Assembly (NCBI GenBank): GCA_016584495.1
Contig: WAID01000007.1
Location: 620,001-684,000, forward strand
From: Celoporthe dispersa
Taxonomy: Eukaryota; Ascomycota; Sordariomycetes; Diaporthales; Cryphonectriaceae
Direction of reading: 5' to 3'
DNA: 64,000 nucleotides
Shown here: piece after piece, positions 22,054-31,705 of the stretch
Position numbering within the stretch: position 1 is the stretch's first letter
How the letters are laid out: each line of letters begins with the position of its first letter
The notes under the pieces: model-generated
Told to the model about the DNA's origin: nothing
Seen by the model: the letters and a program-made list of their open reading frames with translations, nothing else
Database searches by the model: none
Program-made: the position numbers and the translations under genes

Positions 22054-22843
22054 AGTCGTCCTCCTGGAGATCTCTAAGTCGCTCCTACGGGCTTAGTCGA
22101 GACGATTCCTGAGGACTCGATCGTAGGCGCATGGGCTATGTGGTCTGGTACGAGAACCAGCGTGAGAGTCTGGCGACAGCAAGACCGACGACCGGTATTG
22201 TTCTTGTCTATCACGAGTGCAGTCGATCAGCCCCACGTGGGGACGAGCAAGCTGTGCTGCAGAAGCCTTTGTCGAGCCACGCGGCTACGAGGAGTGGCCA
22301 GCCCGCACCGTTTTCAAAGCGCATGTCCGAGCCCAGATACCGAGCACACCAGCGAAAACCCGCTGCGCTCAGGGCTTAGAGCTGTCTGACCTCACCCTCC
22401 AGCATGCGGATCACATGCGGCGCCTGTGTGGTCGCCTGGGTGTGAGTGGGAACACGAACAGCACAGACCGATCCATCCTGGACCTGGCCTTGCAGACGCG
22501 GCCCTGAAGGCCGCTGAAGCTCTCGCCGTGGCTGAGGACGGGCGCATCCAGCCACTTGGAGGCGGCTGCAGGGACTTGTTCCTCGTTTGGGACGGATCTA
22601 GGAACGGGCGCCAAGTCGCTGCCGCAGATGAGCTGCTCGGAGCCGGGACGGGAGATGCAGTATGTATCTATCATGCAGTTGCGGAGCTGTGAACGAGCGA
22701 TGCACTGGGAGGCTCCAAGATGCAGCTCGAGCAGTCCTTGACCATCATACAGTCTTGTAGCATCATCCATATCATTGGCGAATTTATTAGCAGGGTCATG
22801 AGGAGACAGCATCCATACCCCAGGTCTATGCTCAAGGGTCTGG
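22054..22843. other. No supported gene
   Basis: Several short open frames exist on both strands, but none has a recognisable motif or plausible splice partner. The segment could hold further debris of the two flanking pseudogenes. Confidence 0.5.
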
Positions 22844-25152
22844 TCAGGATTTTGATGTAGTGGCTGAGAGGAGGGCAGAGGGAGACTTGGCAGAGAGTTG
22901 TGCATGACCTTCTTGACCCTCTTGACTCTCTTGGCCATCTGCCAACACCTCCGGATCCTCCCGGGCCTCGCGGAGGAGAGCTCTCACCGAGGCATACAGC
23001 TGTGCGTCCGGCTTCTTATGCCTCTCCCCGTTCGGGAACATTTTCCTCCTCAACCGATTCATCCACGGGACCAGTGGCTGGTAGTAGGACGTAAAGTTGT
23101 TCTCAGCGCTCTTGAGGAAACCCTCTTCATCAGCAATCTCGCCTTTCTTCAGATATGCCAGCCTCTCATCACTCTCGTAGTTCCAGCTATCATACTCGGT
23201 CGGCGCACCCCCTCTGCCTGGGCCGTTGTAGTGAAGACAGATCCAGAACAGGATCCAGAAGAAGGACTCAAGATCGTGCATAAAAGAATGCTGCTCGCCC
23301 AGAAGTACCCCGATTGCCATAAAAGCCCTCGTGCCCGTCCTCCCTTTGGCGCCCGACAAATTTTTCCGTGGGATCCCGATAGCAAGATCTAGGTCGATCA
23401 AGAAGGCACGCCAGGATAGGTTGTCATTGTCCTCATTAACCATAAGGTTATTGATCGAGATGTCTCTGTGGAGGATGCCGGCTTTGTATAGGGACTCGTG
23501 TCCCTCAATACAGCCTTCTAGCGCAGAGAGTAGGGCTGCTCGGGAGCTCGCTCGATAAATTGGCTTTCCGTAGTCACGAAGGATAATGTGCCGATGTACG
23601 CGGTTAGGCAATGCACAGGTGCTTGCCTTTGCCGGGGCTGCGGAGCGGGATTGCTTGCCAGGCGGCATGGGTAACTGGGTCTGGCTGGACGACCGCTTCC
23701 TGCAGCCGGTGTTACTGTTCTTCTCCGCGCTCCTGCTGGCGCTCTGGCTGTAGTTTCTCGCCTCCGTCATGTCCAGGCTGAAGCGCACGTTGTCAAGGAT
23801 CTCGTCGATGTCGCCATGTACGTAGACCGTCTCGTGATGATAGTAACGGGCCATGTTGACCACATCTCTATCTGTTGCCGACTGGAGCAGCGCGCCTTCC
23901 TCCTCGCGCTCCGTATACTGCCAGGAGTCTTTGATCACGAACGGCGTCTGAGGATCGTCCTCACGATAAGCTTTCCAGCACGTTGTAGCTCGGCCGGCGA
24001 TACACGGCATTCGCTTCGTAAGCTCGTCGATAATGAAACGCTCGGGCTGGCCGCCGCGCTGGATCGTGATGTAGCACTGTGCGTCTCGGGTGGCATGTCC
24101 TTCTTGGATAGGCTGTCCGTCGCGTGTTGTAATGGTAGGGTCACACCCAAGCCCTTCTGCGTCCAGCCAGAGGAAGCCCAGGATTGCCAATACAAATTGT
24201 TGTCCCTTCGTATTGATATCAAACTGCCTGGATGCAATATGCCCTAGCCGGTCGAACTCCCAGATCCTCATATAGGAACCACACAGGGTAAACCCCAGAA
24301 CGAAGCGGCGGGTGTCCTGGGCGGCCATGACTTCTCTTGCGTACCTCCCCAGATCGAGCCATGATTTCGAATGAACATCAGCGGCTGGGTTGCTCTTCAG
24401 CCCGCCAGGCACAAAGATCTGCGACCAATGACAGTGAGAGTGTTTTCCAGCCTTCACGTTGCCAATAAAGCCGATATCGAGCTTCCGCTCGGCCGTCGAG
24501 CCCTCGAGAGACCAGTTGGGCTGCGCCAGCAACCTACGCTGGGGGGCAGATGTCGGCATGGCGCCAGCTGCAGGAGATGCCAGCTTGTCGCTTATCGCGG
24601 CAAACCAGCTTAGCACTCTGTCCTGGTCTGCGTTCTCGGGCCACCCGCGCTAGCCGGCACGAAAGAGCGGGCTGTCGCCTTGGGTGCACTTGTGGAAGAC
24701 AAGCTCGGACGCCGCCTCCAGGCCTGCCACGCGCCCGAAGAAAACCTCGTGGAACCGAGGGAGATCGACGTATATGGCGCCGAGCTCCGAGCTGAGGACC
24801 CTGTCGACATCCTTGCAGTATTCAGAGGAGTTGGCGAAGCTGCCCGTATTGCAGAGCCACGGGGTTGGGCGATGGTGGCAACCGGTTGGGGCGGAGGGGT
24901 AGACTCGGTTACGGCGTGGTAGACCTGGTCCCAGACACCCTCATCATCGTCGGGGCCGTCGGCGAGGGCGGCAAGCAGGAGAGGCCTTAGGCGGTCAAGG
25001 TCGAAACTGTTGGAGTAAACGGCGGAGAGCAGCCTCGAAAGATCGCTAAAGATGTTGTTTCCGTATCCACGCGCGGGGAGCAGATGTGATGCAGGGAGAG
25101 ACATCAGCCCTGCAAGGAGATTGATACAGAGATTCTGGAGACCTATAGCCAT
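22844..25152 (-). pseudogene. FunK1-type fungal protein kinase, broken
   Basis: Fungal FunK1 family kinase (PF17667 type), an expanded group of unknown substrate. Starts MAIGLQNLCINLL at 25152, with the family's N-terminal HLLPARGYGNNIFSDL. A frame change near 24861-24868 precedes the conserved SSEYCKDVDRVLSSELGAIY segment. An in-frame TAG lies at 24650-24652 before RGWPENA. The remaining 590 codons are open: an IGFIGNVKAGKHSHCHWSQI strand region, the catalytic loop GILHRDISINNLMV, a DLD motif in place of DFG (LIDLDLAIG), TGTRAFMAIGVL as activation/P+1 segment, and SFFWILFWICLHY. Two separate lesions, one of them a stop codon, favour a real pseudogene. The intact catalytic half could still be expressed as a shorter protein if an internal start is used. 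Confidence 0.85.
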
Positions 25153-26548
25153 ACTGTCAGAAGAGAGATGTCTCGCTAGAGAGGGTCTGTCTGTCTGTTT
25201 TTACCCTTTTGGTAGAGTTGTTTTGGTAGTACACCTGCTGCACAAGTGATACTCCTGTCTTTACAGAGCGAACCGAAGGACCAGCGAAAGGAGTCGAGGG
25301 CCTTTCCGATAGGGTTGCTTTTGATAATTTCTGACCGCGACTGCTCTACCATTGCGGGCGGAACAGCAAGGGCGGACCTCGCAGCAGAGCAGCAGATGCA
25401 GGAGATGGTGGGTGTGGTGGAGATTGTGGTCGAGTAAGTGAGGTTGAAGGAAGGTCGTACTCTGGTTTCATTTTAGTGGTGTATTGTTCCTGGCCGGTAA
25501 TCCCAAGACAAGTAGAGAGCTTATTGGCTAGGGCTGTGTTGATGCGTCAGGTGTGTATAATCAAGATTCCTTAGGCTGTAGATAAGTTCTGGTCAGTCTG
25601 ATTAAGACCTGTGGGTAGACTGTGGGCATTTCCGATTATGATTATTGTGACTTTGTCTGGTCTCTGTGATAGGTGCTCTGGAAATCATGATATAACTATG
25701 CCATTTGTTGAAATGGTTGGGGGTCCCTATGGTCTCTGCCACATAGAATCAGCAGGTTTCTCAGCTAAAGCTTTCCGAATAAGGGCCCTTGGATTTCTGA
25801 TAGCATCATAGTAGGTTATGATGAAGAGGTAGTGAATGAGAGATATCGAATCTGTGATTTGGCTCTATCTAGACTCGCCAAAACAAAATCGCGTTGCGAT
25901 GCGTCGCTCTCGCCAACATCAACCACAGTTGCGTCTCTGCGCAATTGGCCCGCCATAGACTCAACTTCCTTCTCTGCCGCATCCTTACCATTGGATTCGC
26001 CTTCCACTGCAGAGAGAGACTTCTTGTAGAGCCCCTGCACTGGCTGTCCTATACCCTGGTTCTATTTTATTGACACTGAACGCGTGACGTTACTAACCAT
26101 TTTCTAGACACCCCCTCACTTCAGATACAAGTAATAGCCTCACCGCTGGTGACACACTGCAGAGTATTCAGAACGTTTCCGATATTGTTAGAATTACACT
26201 TTGATACCGCTCTTGTTAGCATAAACCCCTCTGTGTACTTGCTAGACTCTTGTTAGACAGCAGTGCTCATTAATACAACGAGCCTCAGTGCGGTCGCACT
26301 AGCTGTAGCTTATACTTCTCCACATCTCATGACCTCAGGGCAGCAGCAGCAGCCGGTCGATTCCTTCTGGGCACCTCACTCTCTTCAACGAATGCAGGGT
26401 TGCTCCTCAGACCTCGGACCTAAGACTATTATAGGGTGCTGGCCGGATACGCTGGTCCCAACCGTAGAATTATGCAACATCATCCTGGAGCGTAGCATGA
26501 GATTCCTTTCAGCAATTATCTTCCTCCGTCGCGTAATTATACAATGGA
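25153..26548. other. Gene-free, comparatively A+T-rich spacer
   Basis: No convincing coding sequence. From about 25440 to 26540 the DNA looks A+T-richer than the genes around it, which is compatible with old transposon or RIP-affected sequence. No transposase or terminal repeats recognised. Confidence 0.45.
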
Positions 26549-26779
26549 CATGGCATATGAATTATGAAGGGGCCGAAAACGTAATTCTGGGGGCTCTGCC
26601 AAGGGTTTCGAACCGCCCAGCCTGCCTCGCAGGATTTAACCTACCTCTCTGCTCACGCCACTTGTGTAACCGTTCACCGGGCAGTTGTGTAGTTGCATAG
26701 TCCTGGTGTCTGGTGGTCTTTACGTTGGTCATCCGGTTCACGGCTCCGTTCGAACAATAATCTGATGACTAGGGGAACA
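26549..26779. repeat. Dispersed repeat, copy 2 (SINE-like candidate)
   Basis: Same orientation as copy 1, about 5 kb away. Differences are scattered substitutions plus an 8-10 bp insertion near 26706-26716. The minus strand carries GGTTCGAAACC, an exact fit to the tRNA B-box consensus GGTTCGANNCC, with an A-box-like stretch (TGGCGTGAGCAG) about 46 bp upstream, the spacing expected for tRNA-derived promoters. Confidence 0.7.
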
Positions 26780-26867
26780 CATTACCTTGAAAACAAGACT
26801 CATCATCGGTGTCAAATAGCCAGATTTAATAAAATACATTATGACAATTCTCGAGAGCAATTTCTCG

Positions 26868-27821
26868 CTAGTAATGAGATTGGAAGTCTCGTGTTGGCAG
26901 CTCAGCAGGTCTGCCTTCTGTCGACAGCTCAACCACCCTCCCTTGGTCTGGTTTGAAACGTGCCCCCATCGGAATCGTCCCATCAAGAGCCGGATCCGGT
27001 CCCAAGTACCTCCTCTGGACAGACCGCCCAGCATTCCGGCGGCGCATCACAGCATAACCTATCCCCGCCACCAGCAGGCCCATTCCTGCCGCTGCGGCTA
27101 CCGCAATGCCAGCCACTGCTCCGTTGCTCAAGCCGCTGTTGTCCTTTGACTTGTTGCCGCCGGACGTGTTGTCTGCTCCGGTCGTGCCTGTGGAAGAGAC
27201 GCTCGCGGCTGTGGTCGTGCCTGGATCTGATGCCGTGGTGCTTGCTGCCACAGATCCCAGCGCCGTCGAGCTCGTGATGGCAGCAGAGGCCATGTACATG
27301 TTGATATACCCATACCCTCCGCACTTGTTCTCTGAATTCCCAGGACACTCCGCACTGCACGCGACTTCCGTGACGCTGATCATGCTCGACGTCGCGATGG
27401 CGATGGAATTGCCGCAGAAGCACTGGCTGGTATCCTCGACGCCGAAGATGTCCGGGAAACCCCCAACCGAACACGAGTACTGACAGGACGACGGGCTGTT
27501 CTCGGTCATGGCATAGAAGGTCTTGCCGCTGAGGAGCCGGGTCGCGCCGTACCCGTCAAAGTAGCAGCCGAGGTAGCTGTAGTTGGCGACGGAGCCCACT
27601 GTGAGAGTGGCGCGGCGGAGGAGCTCCATGTTGTCAAGATGCCAGGCTTGTGTAGGGGCTGGAGGGTTTGGAATGGTATAAGCACCATCATGTCCGATCG
27701 GAGGTGCAGACGTCGAGCGAGGTGGAAGGTTTTGAGCGTTGGCGGCGAATATGTGGAGGGAGAATGAGATCAAGGCAGCAATGAGAGCTTGATGAAAGCG
27801 GCGGGACAGCGCGTTCCCCAT
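26868..27821 (-). CDS. WSC-domain single-pass membrane protein
   Basis: Single exon, 317 residues. It has an N-terminal signal peptide (hydrophobic LIAALISFSLHIFAANA) and a WSC domain at roughly residues 80-180. The domain has the expected cysteine spacing and signature pieces (YLGCYFDG, FYAMTENSPSSCQYSC, YGVE-like FGVEDTSQCFCGNSI, CPGNSENKCGGYGYINMY). A Ser/Thr-rich stalk follows, then one TM helix (AVAGIAVAAAAGMGLLVAGI) and a basic cytoplasmic tail starting MRRRN. WSC domains bind carbohydrate; proteins of this architecture act as cell-wall stress sensors or wall-associated receptors. No lesion seen. The 3' end lies 90 bp from repeat copy 2. Confidence 0.9.
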   Translation of the reverse strand: MGNALSRRFHQALIAALISFSLHIFAANAQNLPPRSTSAPPIGHDGAYTIPNPPAPTQAWHLDNMELLRRATLTVGSVANYSYLGCYFDGYGATRLLSGKTFYAMTENSPSSCQYSCSVGGFPDIFGVEDTSQCFCGNSIAIATSSMISVTEVACSAECPGNSENKCGGYGYINMYMASAAITSSTALGSVAASTTASDPGTTTAASVSSTGTTGADNTSGGNKSKDNSGLSNGAVAGIAVAAAAGMGLLVAGIGYAVMRRRNAGRSVQRRYLGPDPALDGTIPMGARFKPDQGRVVELSTEGRPAELPTRDFQSHY

Positions 27822-28287
27822 GTTCTGATGATGTTGGTGATTAAATTAATAGGTTGACGACAAAGAGAGAGATTTGCGACATGCCGGAGGAACTATGGTA
27901 AATTCTTCACTCCAGTTTTTGAGTTTCGAGGGGATTCATAACTTAAGACTATGAAACCTAGGCCCTCGGGACGAATTTTAAGTATGGCTCGCCGACTACT
28001 ACGCTGTCATCACTGCTGAATCCTACGGACCCCACGCACCACTGCTGCATCTGACGCTGAATACCTAATCTTGGATATGCAACCTAGTAATTAGTCTGTA
28101 CACTGTTTCGGATCCATGAGCAGTGAGTGGAAGGCGTCAAGTTTTGCCAAGCTTCCCTGTCTCTGCATTGCGTTTTGCTTAAGCGACCGTAATCCGACAC
28201 ATTTTCGCGTTGAACAATGCATTGCAGCCTGCGGCTACTTAATGAATCATCAGACCCGGCCCTTTCACGCTCGATTCAAGGCCTAAA
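27822..28287. other. Intergenic, nothing coding seen
   Basis: Upstream region of the WSC gene and 3' flank of the kinase pseudogene. No recognised element. Confidence 0.6.
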
Positions 28288-29122
28288 TCATCCGAAATTC
28301 AAACCCGACCACGGTTGTCGTAACAGGTCCATGGTCGACAGGTGCTCCCGTGGATCAATCTGCACGAGCGCACGGAGAAACGACACGAAGAGCTTCCGGT
28401 TCTCCGATTCCAGACCGGGAAGGCCCAGGGGAGGTGCGTCCCGGACATAGCCAGCTTCGTCAAAACAAGTCTGAAGCAGTCCAGCATCTCCCCTTCCCAG
28501 AAGTGCTTTCGGGTATGGACCGAAGTAGGTGACGATCTCGTGGAGATGTTGCTTCAGGTCGTATCGGCCATCCGGAGGGCCCCGGCCATCGAACATGCGC
28601 ACACAGCGAAAGACTTCCAGGAGGACGGCCCCAAGGCTCCACCAGTCCGTGGTGGCATCCCAGGGTGCCTTGATGAGCACCTCGGGTGCGCGGAGCGTGA
28701 CGGGCTGGATGAGCTCGGTGAGGTGGTTGTCGGCCCACGAGGCAACACCCCGGTCACCGAGGGCGACCTCAAAGTCCAGAAGGGCCTGCTAGGGCCTAAA
28801 GTAGAAGTTCTTGAGGGAATGCGATGGCACAGGTGAATATTTGTCGGCAAGTTTGTCCTGCACCAGAGCTGGCAACTGCTTCTTCAGATATTCTAATTCG
28901 ATGAGCGACGTGTCCCGGACCTTGACGAAGATGTTGTCAGGCTTGATATCTGCATCAAGCAGGGCTGCTAGTAATGGCCTTCATGTCCTCCAACACTTGG
29001 AAGGGATCGTTGGTTGATAATTTTCGCATTACCTGTATGGATGACGTTGCTGTCATGGGCGTAGTCGAGGCCGGCAAGAAGGTGAAAGGTGAATCGCCTC
29101 ATGAGTGAGTTTGGTACACGTC
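28288..29122 (-). pseudogene. SRPK-like protein kinase remnant
   Basis: C-terminal two thirds of a fungal kinase of SRPK-like type. Pieces in order: FTFHLLAGLDYAHDSNVIHT, an intron of about 80 bp (donor GTAATG after CATACAG, acceptor GATGCAG), then DIKPDNIFVKVRD, giving the HTDIKPDN loop typical of SR-protein kinases. Next come EYLKKQLPALVQDKLADKY, an in-frame TAG near 28790, QALLDFEVALGD, APEVLIKAPWDATTDWWSLG, and a C-terminus ending LSTMDLLRQPW. The DFG position reads DFE. The N-terminal lobe with the nucleotide-binding loop was not found upstream. The premature stop and missing N-lobe mark a pseudogene. Confidence 0.78.
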
Positions 29123-29651
29123 GTAGCCTTCCTCTATATTCCCTGCGTTCTGCACGGAAGATTCCGAGAGGGCTGGCACAGCATCTGGCATATCTGCTCT
29201 GGGTTGTTGCTGTGTGGCAGGCGCGCTCCCTGGCTCCTGGCCTGCTGGCCCAGAACGCGTAGGCTCATTCGGTCCGGACTTGTCGAGAGCAGACATAATG
29301 TTCAAGGTGAAGTGTCAACGTGCAGGCTGCCACTCTGACGACTTGGCCGGCCCACACCTGCCACTGTCTATTCTAATTCAACACTTGACCCCCAGATTGC
29401 ACAGTTAGAAATTCATCTTAATAATATTTTTTTTTTCAAAACATGTCCAAATACACTCACAGTTGTTATTGATTGTTTTGCACTTGATAGACACGAGACT
29501 CATAGTGACTCGTCAAGAGCGATTGCGCCTTGGATCATGCTGTTTCTGATGTTGCTATTAATTACCACCACCCACGCCAGACATCCCAAAGCCCTCTCCA
29601 GTAAGCACCGCCCTTGTCCGCGCGAGCTTCTCCACCAAGCATCTAGCATCT
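29123..29651. other. Intergenic, nothing coding seen
   Basis: A 68-codon minus-strand frame (29099-29305) is rich in Pro/Gln/Ala and has no kinase-like features; treated as non-coding. Confidence 0.5.
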
Positions 29652-30617
29652 TCAATAGCATGACTTAACGGTATGAACCACCCGGAGCTTGAAATCTCGA
29701 TGGTGGTCGATAAGTCCACGGCGCAATTCCTCGGCAGCCGTCTGAAGGATTTGGTCAAAAGCATCTGTCCCAGTACCATCCTGCGAGAACCACTTCTCCT
29801 CATGGCTCTTCCAAAGCAGCTCTGGGCCTTGCACCTCGTCGATCTCGCACCGCAACAGCACACTTCCGCCGGCACCCGGGGCCAGTACGTCGGGCTGCGG
29901 ATCAGCAACAATATACAAAGCCTCTAGACATGGGAAGGACAAGAACATGAACAAGTCGCTCAAGCACCTCCAGTTGGCGTCTTTCCCTCGGAACAAAGCC
30001 TCAGGCACAGCAAGGCGAGTGACTGCGCAGCGCGAGCTGAAATGCCGCTCTATGCGGTCCCAGCCCAGGTCGAATGGTAGCTCGAGTTCTTCGCGGTGCA
30101 AGGTATCCCAGTCGTCCACTTTTGCGTACATGGCGTCGTGACCTGGCCTGAAAGGGCTTACGAGCATGAGTAAGCTGTCTTTCTCGACTATGCGTATGTC
30201 TGGAGCCTGCTTGGCAGCCCAGGTGAGAGCAACAGCACGAGCTTCACTATTGACGGATAGTAAGGCTATATCGAGTCGAGATTCGCCCAGGAGGGCATAG
30301 CAGTACTCCAGCACCCAATTATCGTTCTCATCGCCATTCGAGGTATACTCGTGGTCAGATTCTGTCAAGCGTCGAGGCTCCCAGCATCCCCGCCTGTACA
30401 TGTACAGAGCTGGTCCGATGCGACCGGGTAGAGCATCTTGCCATATCTGAATGCGTAGCTCAGCCGGGAGGCCTGAAAAGTGTGGAGAGCTAGCAGGAGA
30501 GGCATCTGTCTTTGACACCGCACGACAGTCGCTAGAATCGTCTGGTGACATTGTCTTGTTCGTTGACGGGCTGGCTATCGAGGGCTGTGCCTGTGCCGCA
30601 TGCGTGCGCCGAGGCAT
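29652..30617 (-). CDS. 2EXR-domain protein
   Basis: Single exon, 321 residues. After a Ser/Pro-rich N-terminus comes FSGLPAELRIQIWQDALPGR (about residues 47-66), the hallmark of the fungal 2EXR family: an F-box-like helical start with an L-P-x-E-x-R-x-x-I-W core. LLSVNSEARAVALTW follows in the place where these proteins usually have a conserved 'vNrEsR' segment. No catalytic motif. The family is large and uncharacterised in filamentous fungi and is often found in accessory regions beside HET genes, as here. Start chosen at MPRRTHAAQ, the first ATG of the frame. Confidence 0.85.
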   Translation of the reverse strand: MPRRTHAAQAQPSIASPSTNKTMSPDDSSDCRAVSKTDASPASSPHFSGLPAELRIQIWQDALPGRIGPALYMYRRGCWEPRRLTESDHEYTSNGDENDNWVLEYCYALLGESRLDIALLSVNSEARAVALTWAAKQAPDIRIVEKDSLLMLVSPFRPGHDAMYAKVDDWDTLHREELELPFDLGWDRIERHFSSRCAVTRLAVPEALFRGKDANWRCLSDLFMFLSFPCLEALYIVADPQPDVLAPGAGGSVLLRCEIDEVQGPELLWKSHEEKWFSQDGTGTDAFDQILQTAAEELRRGLIDHHRDFKLRVVHTVKSCY

Positions 30618-31705
30618 TATGGTGAAAAGAGGGAGGTTTCATGGACGGCCGCGAAAGTGTGTATGACGACCCCAAAGATGTAGTGGCAAAGAGTTCCTTT
30701 GAAAAAATACGAAGAGTGGAAGGAGAGCGTGTGTTGGTCCGATGTGGGAGAGAGTGGCTGGCAGTAGCTTACGAGCTAATTTGAATCGAGTGCTCTGTAG
30801 GGTTAGGGTTGGATTAACTCTCCCATGTGAGATTTCCAGAGGAGGAAATTATCTGCTTGAGCTGGAAGGGCTAATAAAGACCTTGGTTTACACCGACACT
30901 TATTTTCCGGTAATTCCGTCTGTTGTAATTAATAGTAAATAGCTATTTAGCAACGATTCCAAAGCCAGTCAAAATACCAGACTTCGAACTGGCTTCTTCT
31001 TTGAACGATGCCGGATAGGTCAGGTGCCGGGCTTTCGAGGCTTATTCACAGTTCCAGCATGGCTGTGGGTGTCAGACATGCCAATTAAAGATGCCAATGG
31101 CTAGCATGAAAGTAGACAGGCTCAGTCTCTCTCACAAGCGTAAGGTAAGCAATCATGAAATGCAACAATACCGTTAGTAACAAAATGGCCTCGATATCAA
31201 TTGCGAAGACAGCCTGGACAGGAGAAGGAGAAAACCTACCGAGGGTCTCTAAGTATTCCTCTAGTCGTATCTGATTTCCAGGACTATCTGAGGGCAGACA
31301 ACGCTGCGATAAATATGGAGCTTTACATTTAAGCTCGTCCAAGTCCTCTTCGGGCGGTGATGTTAGAAATCCATGCTCCCAGGAGATTCCACGTGGCCGG
31401 GGCCCTGAGCTTGGGTGAGGAGTTTGAGTCACTCATTCAGGACGAATGGTAAGAATGTGATCTCGCCATCGGAGGACCCGAGCCCCTTCCCAAAATGAAG
31501 GCGTACTTACAGCAACTTTCTTTTGTCCAAGTACTTACTTAGGTAGGCAGGGTGTGGCCATTCCAACTATGGCATGGTGAAGCGACTACAGCTTATTCCG
31601 ATGCTCGATTATCAGATACAAAGTCATGTGCGTACAAACACTTTGCAGGATCTTGTGATTGATTGGTTCATGATACAAGTCGCCTGCTGTTTCGACTCGC
31701 CATGG
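30618..31705. other. Intergenic; a 115-codon open frame is doubtful
   Basis: Includes the upstream region of the 2EXR gene. A minus-strand open frame (31085-31432) encodes a possible hydrophobic stretch but has no ATG near its 5' end and no recognised domain, so it is not called as a gene. Confidence 0.45.
30798..30810. promoter_or_regulatory. Telobox-like (TTAGGG)2 motif upstream of the 2EXR gene
   Basis: TAGGGTTAGGGTT on the + strand, about 180 bp upstream of the 2EXR start codon. Two telomere-type units in tandem; could be bound by a Tbf1-like factor or be a chance interstitial telomeric repeat. Confidence 0.35.

Noticed and set aside
31085..31432. 115-codon minus-strand frame with a hydrophobic stretch
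   Set aside because: No ATG near the 5' end, no credible splice partner and no family resemblance; too weak to call.
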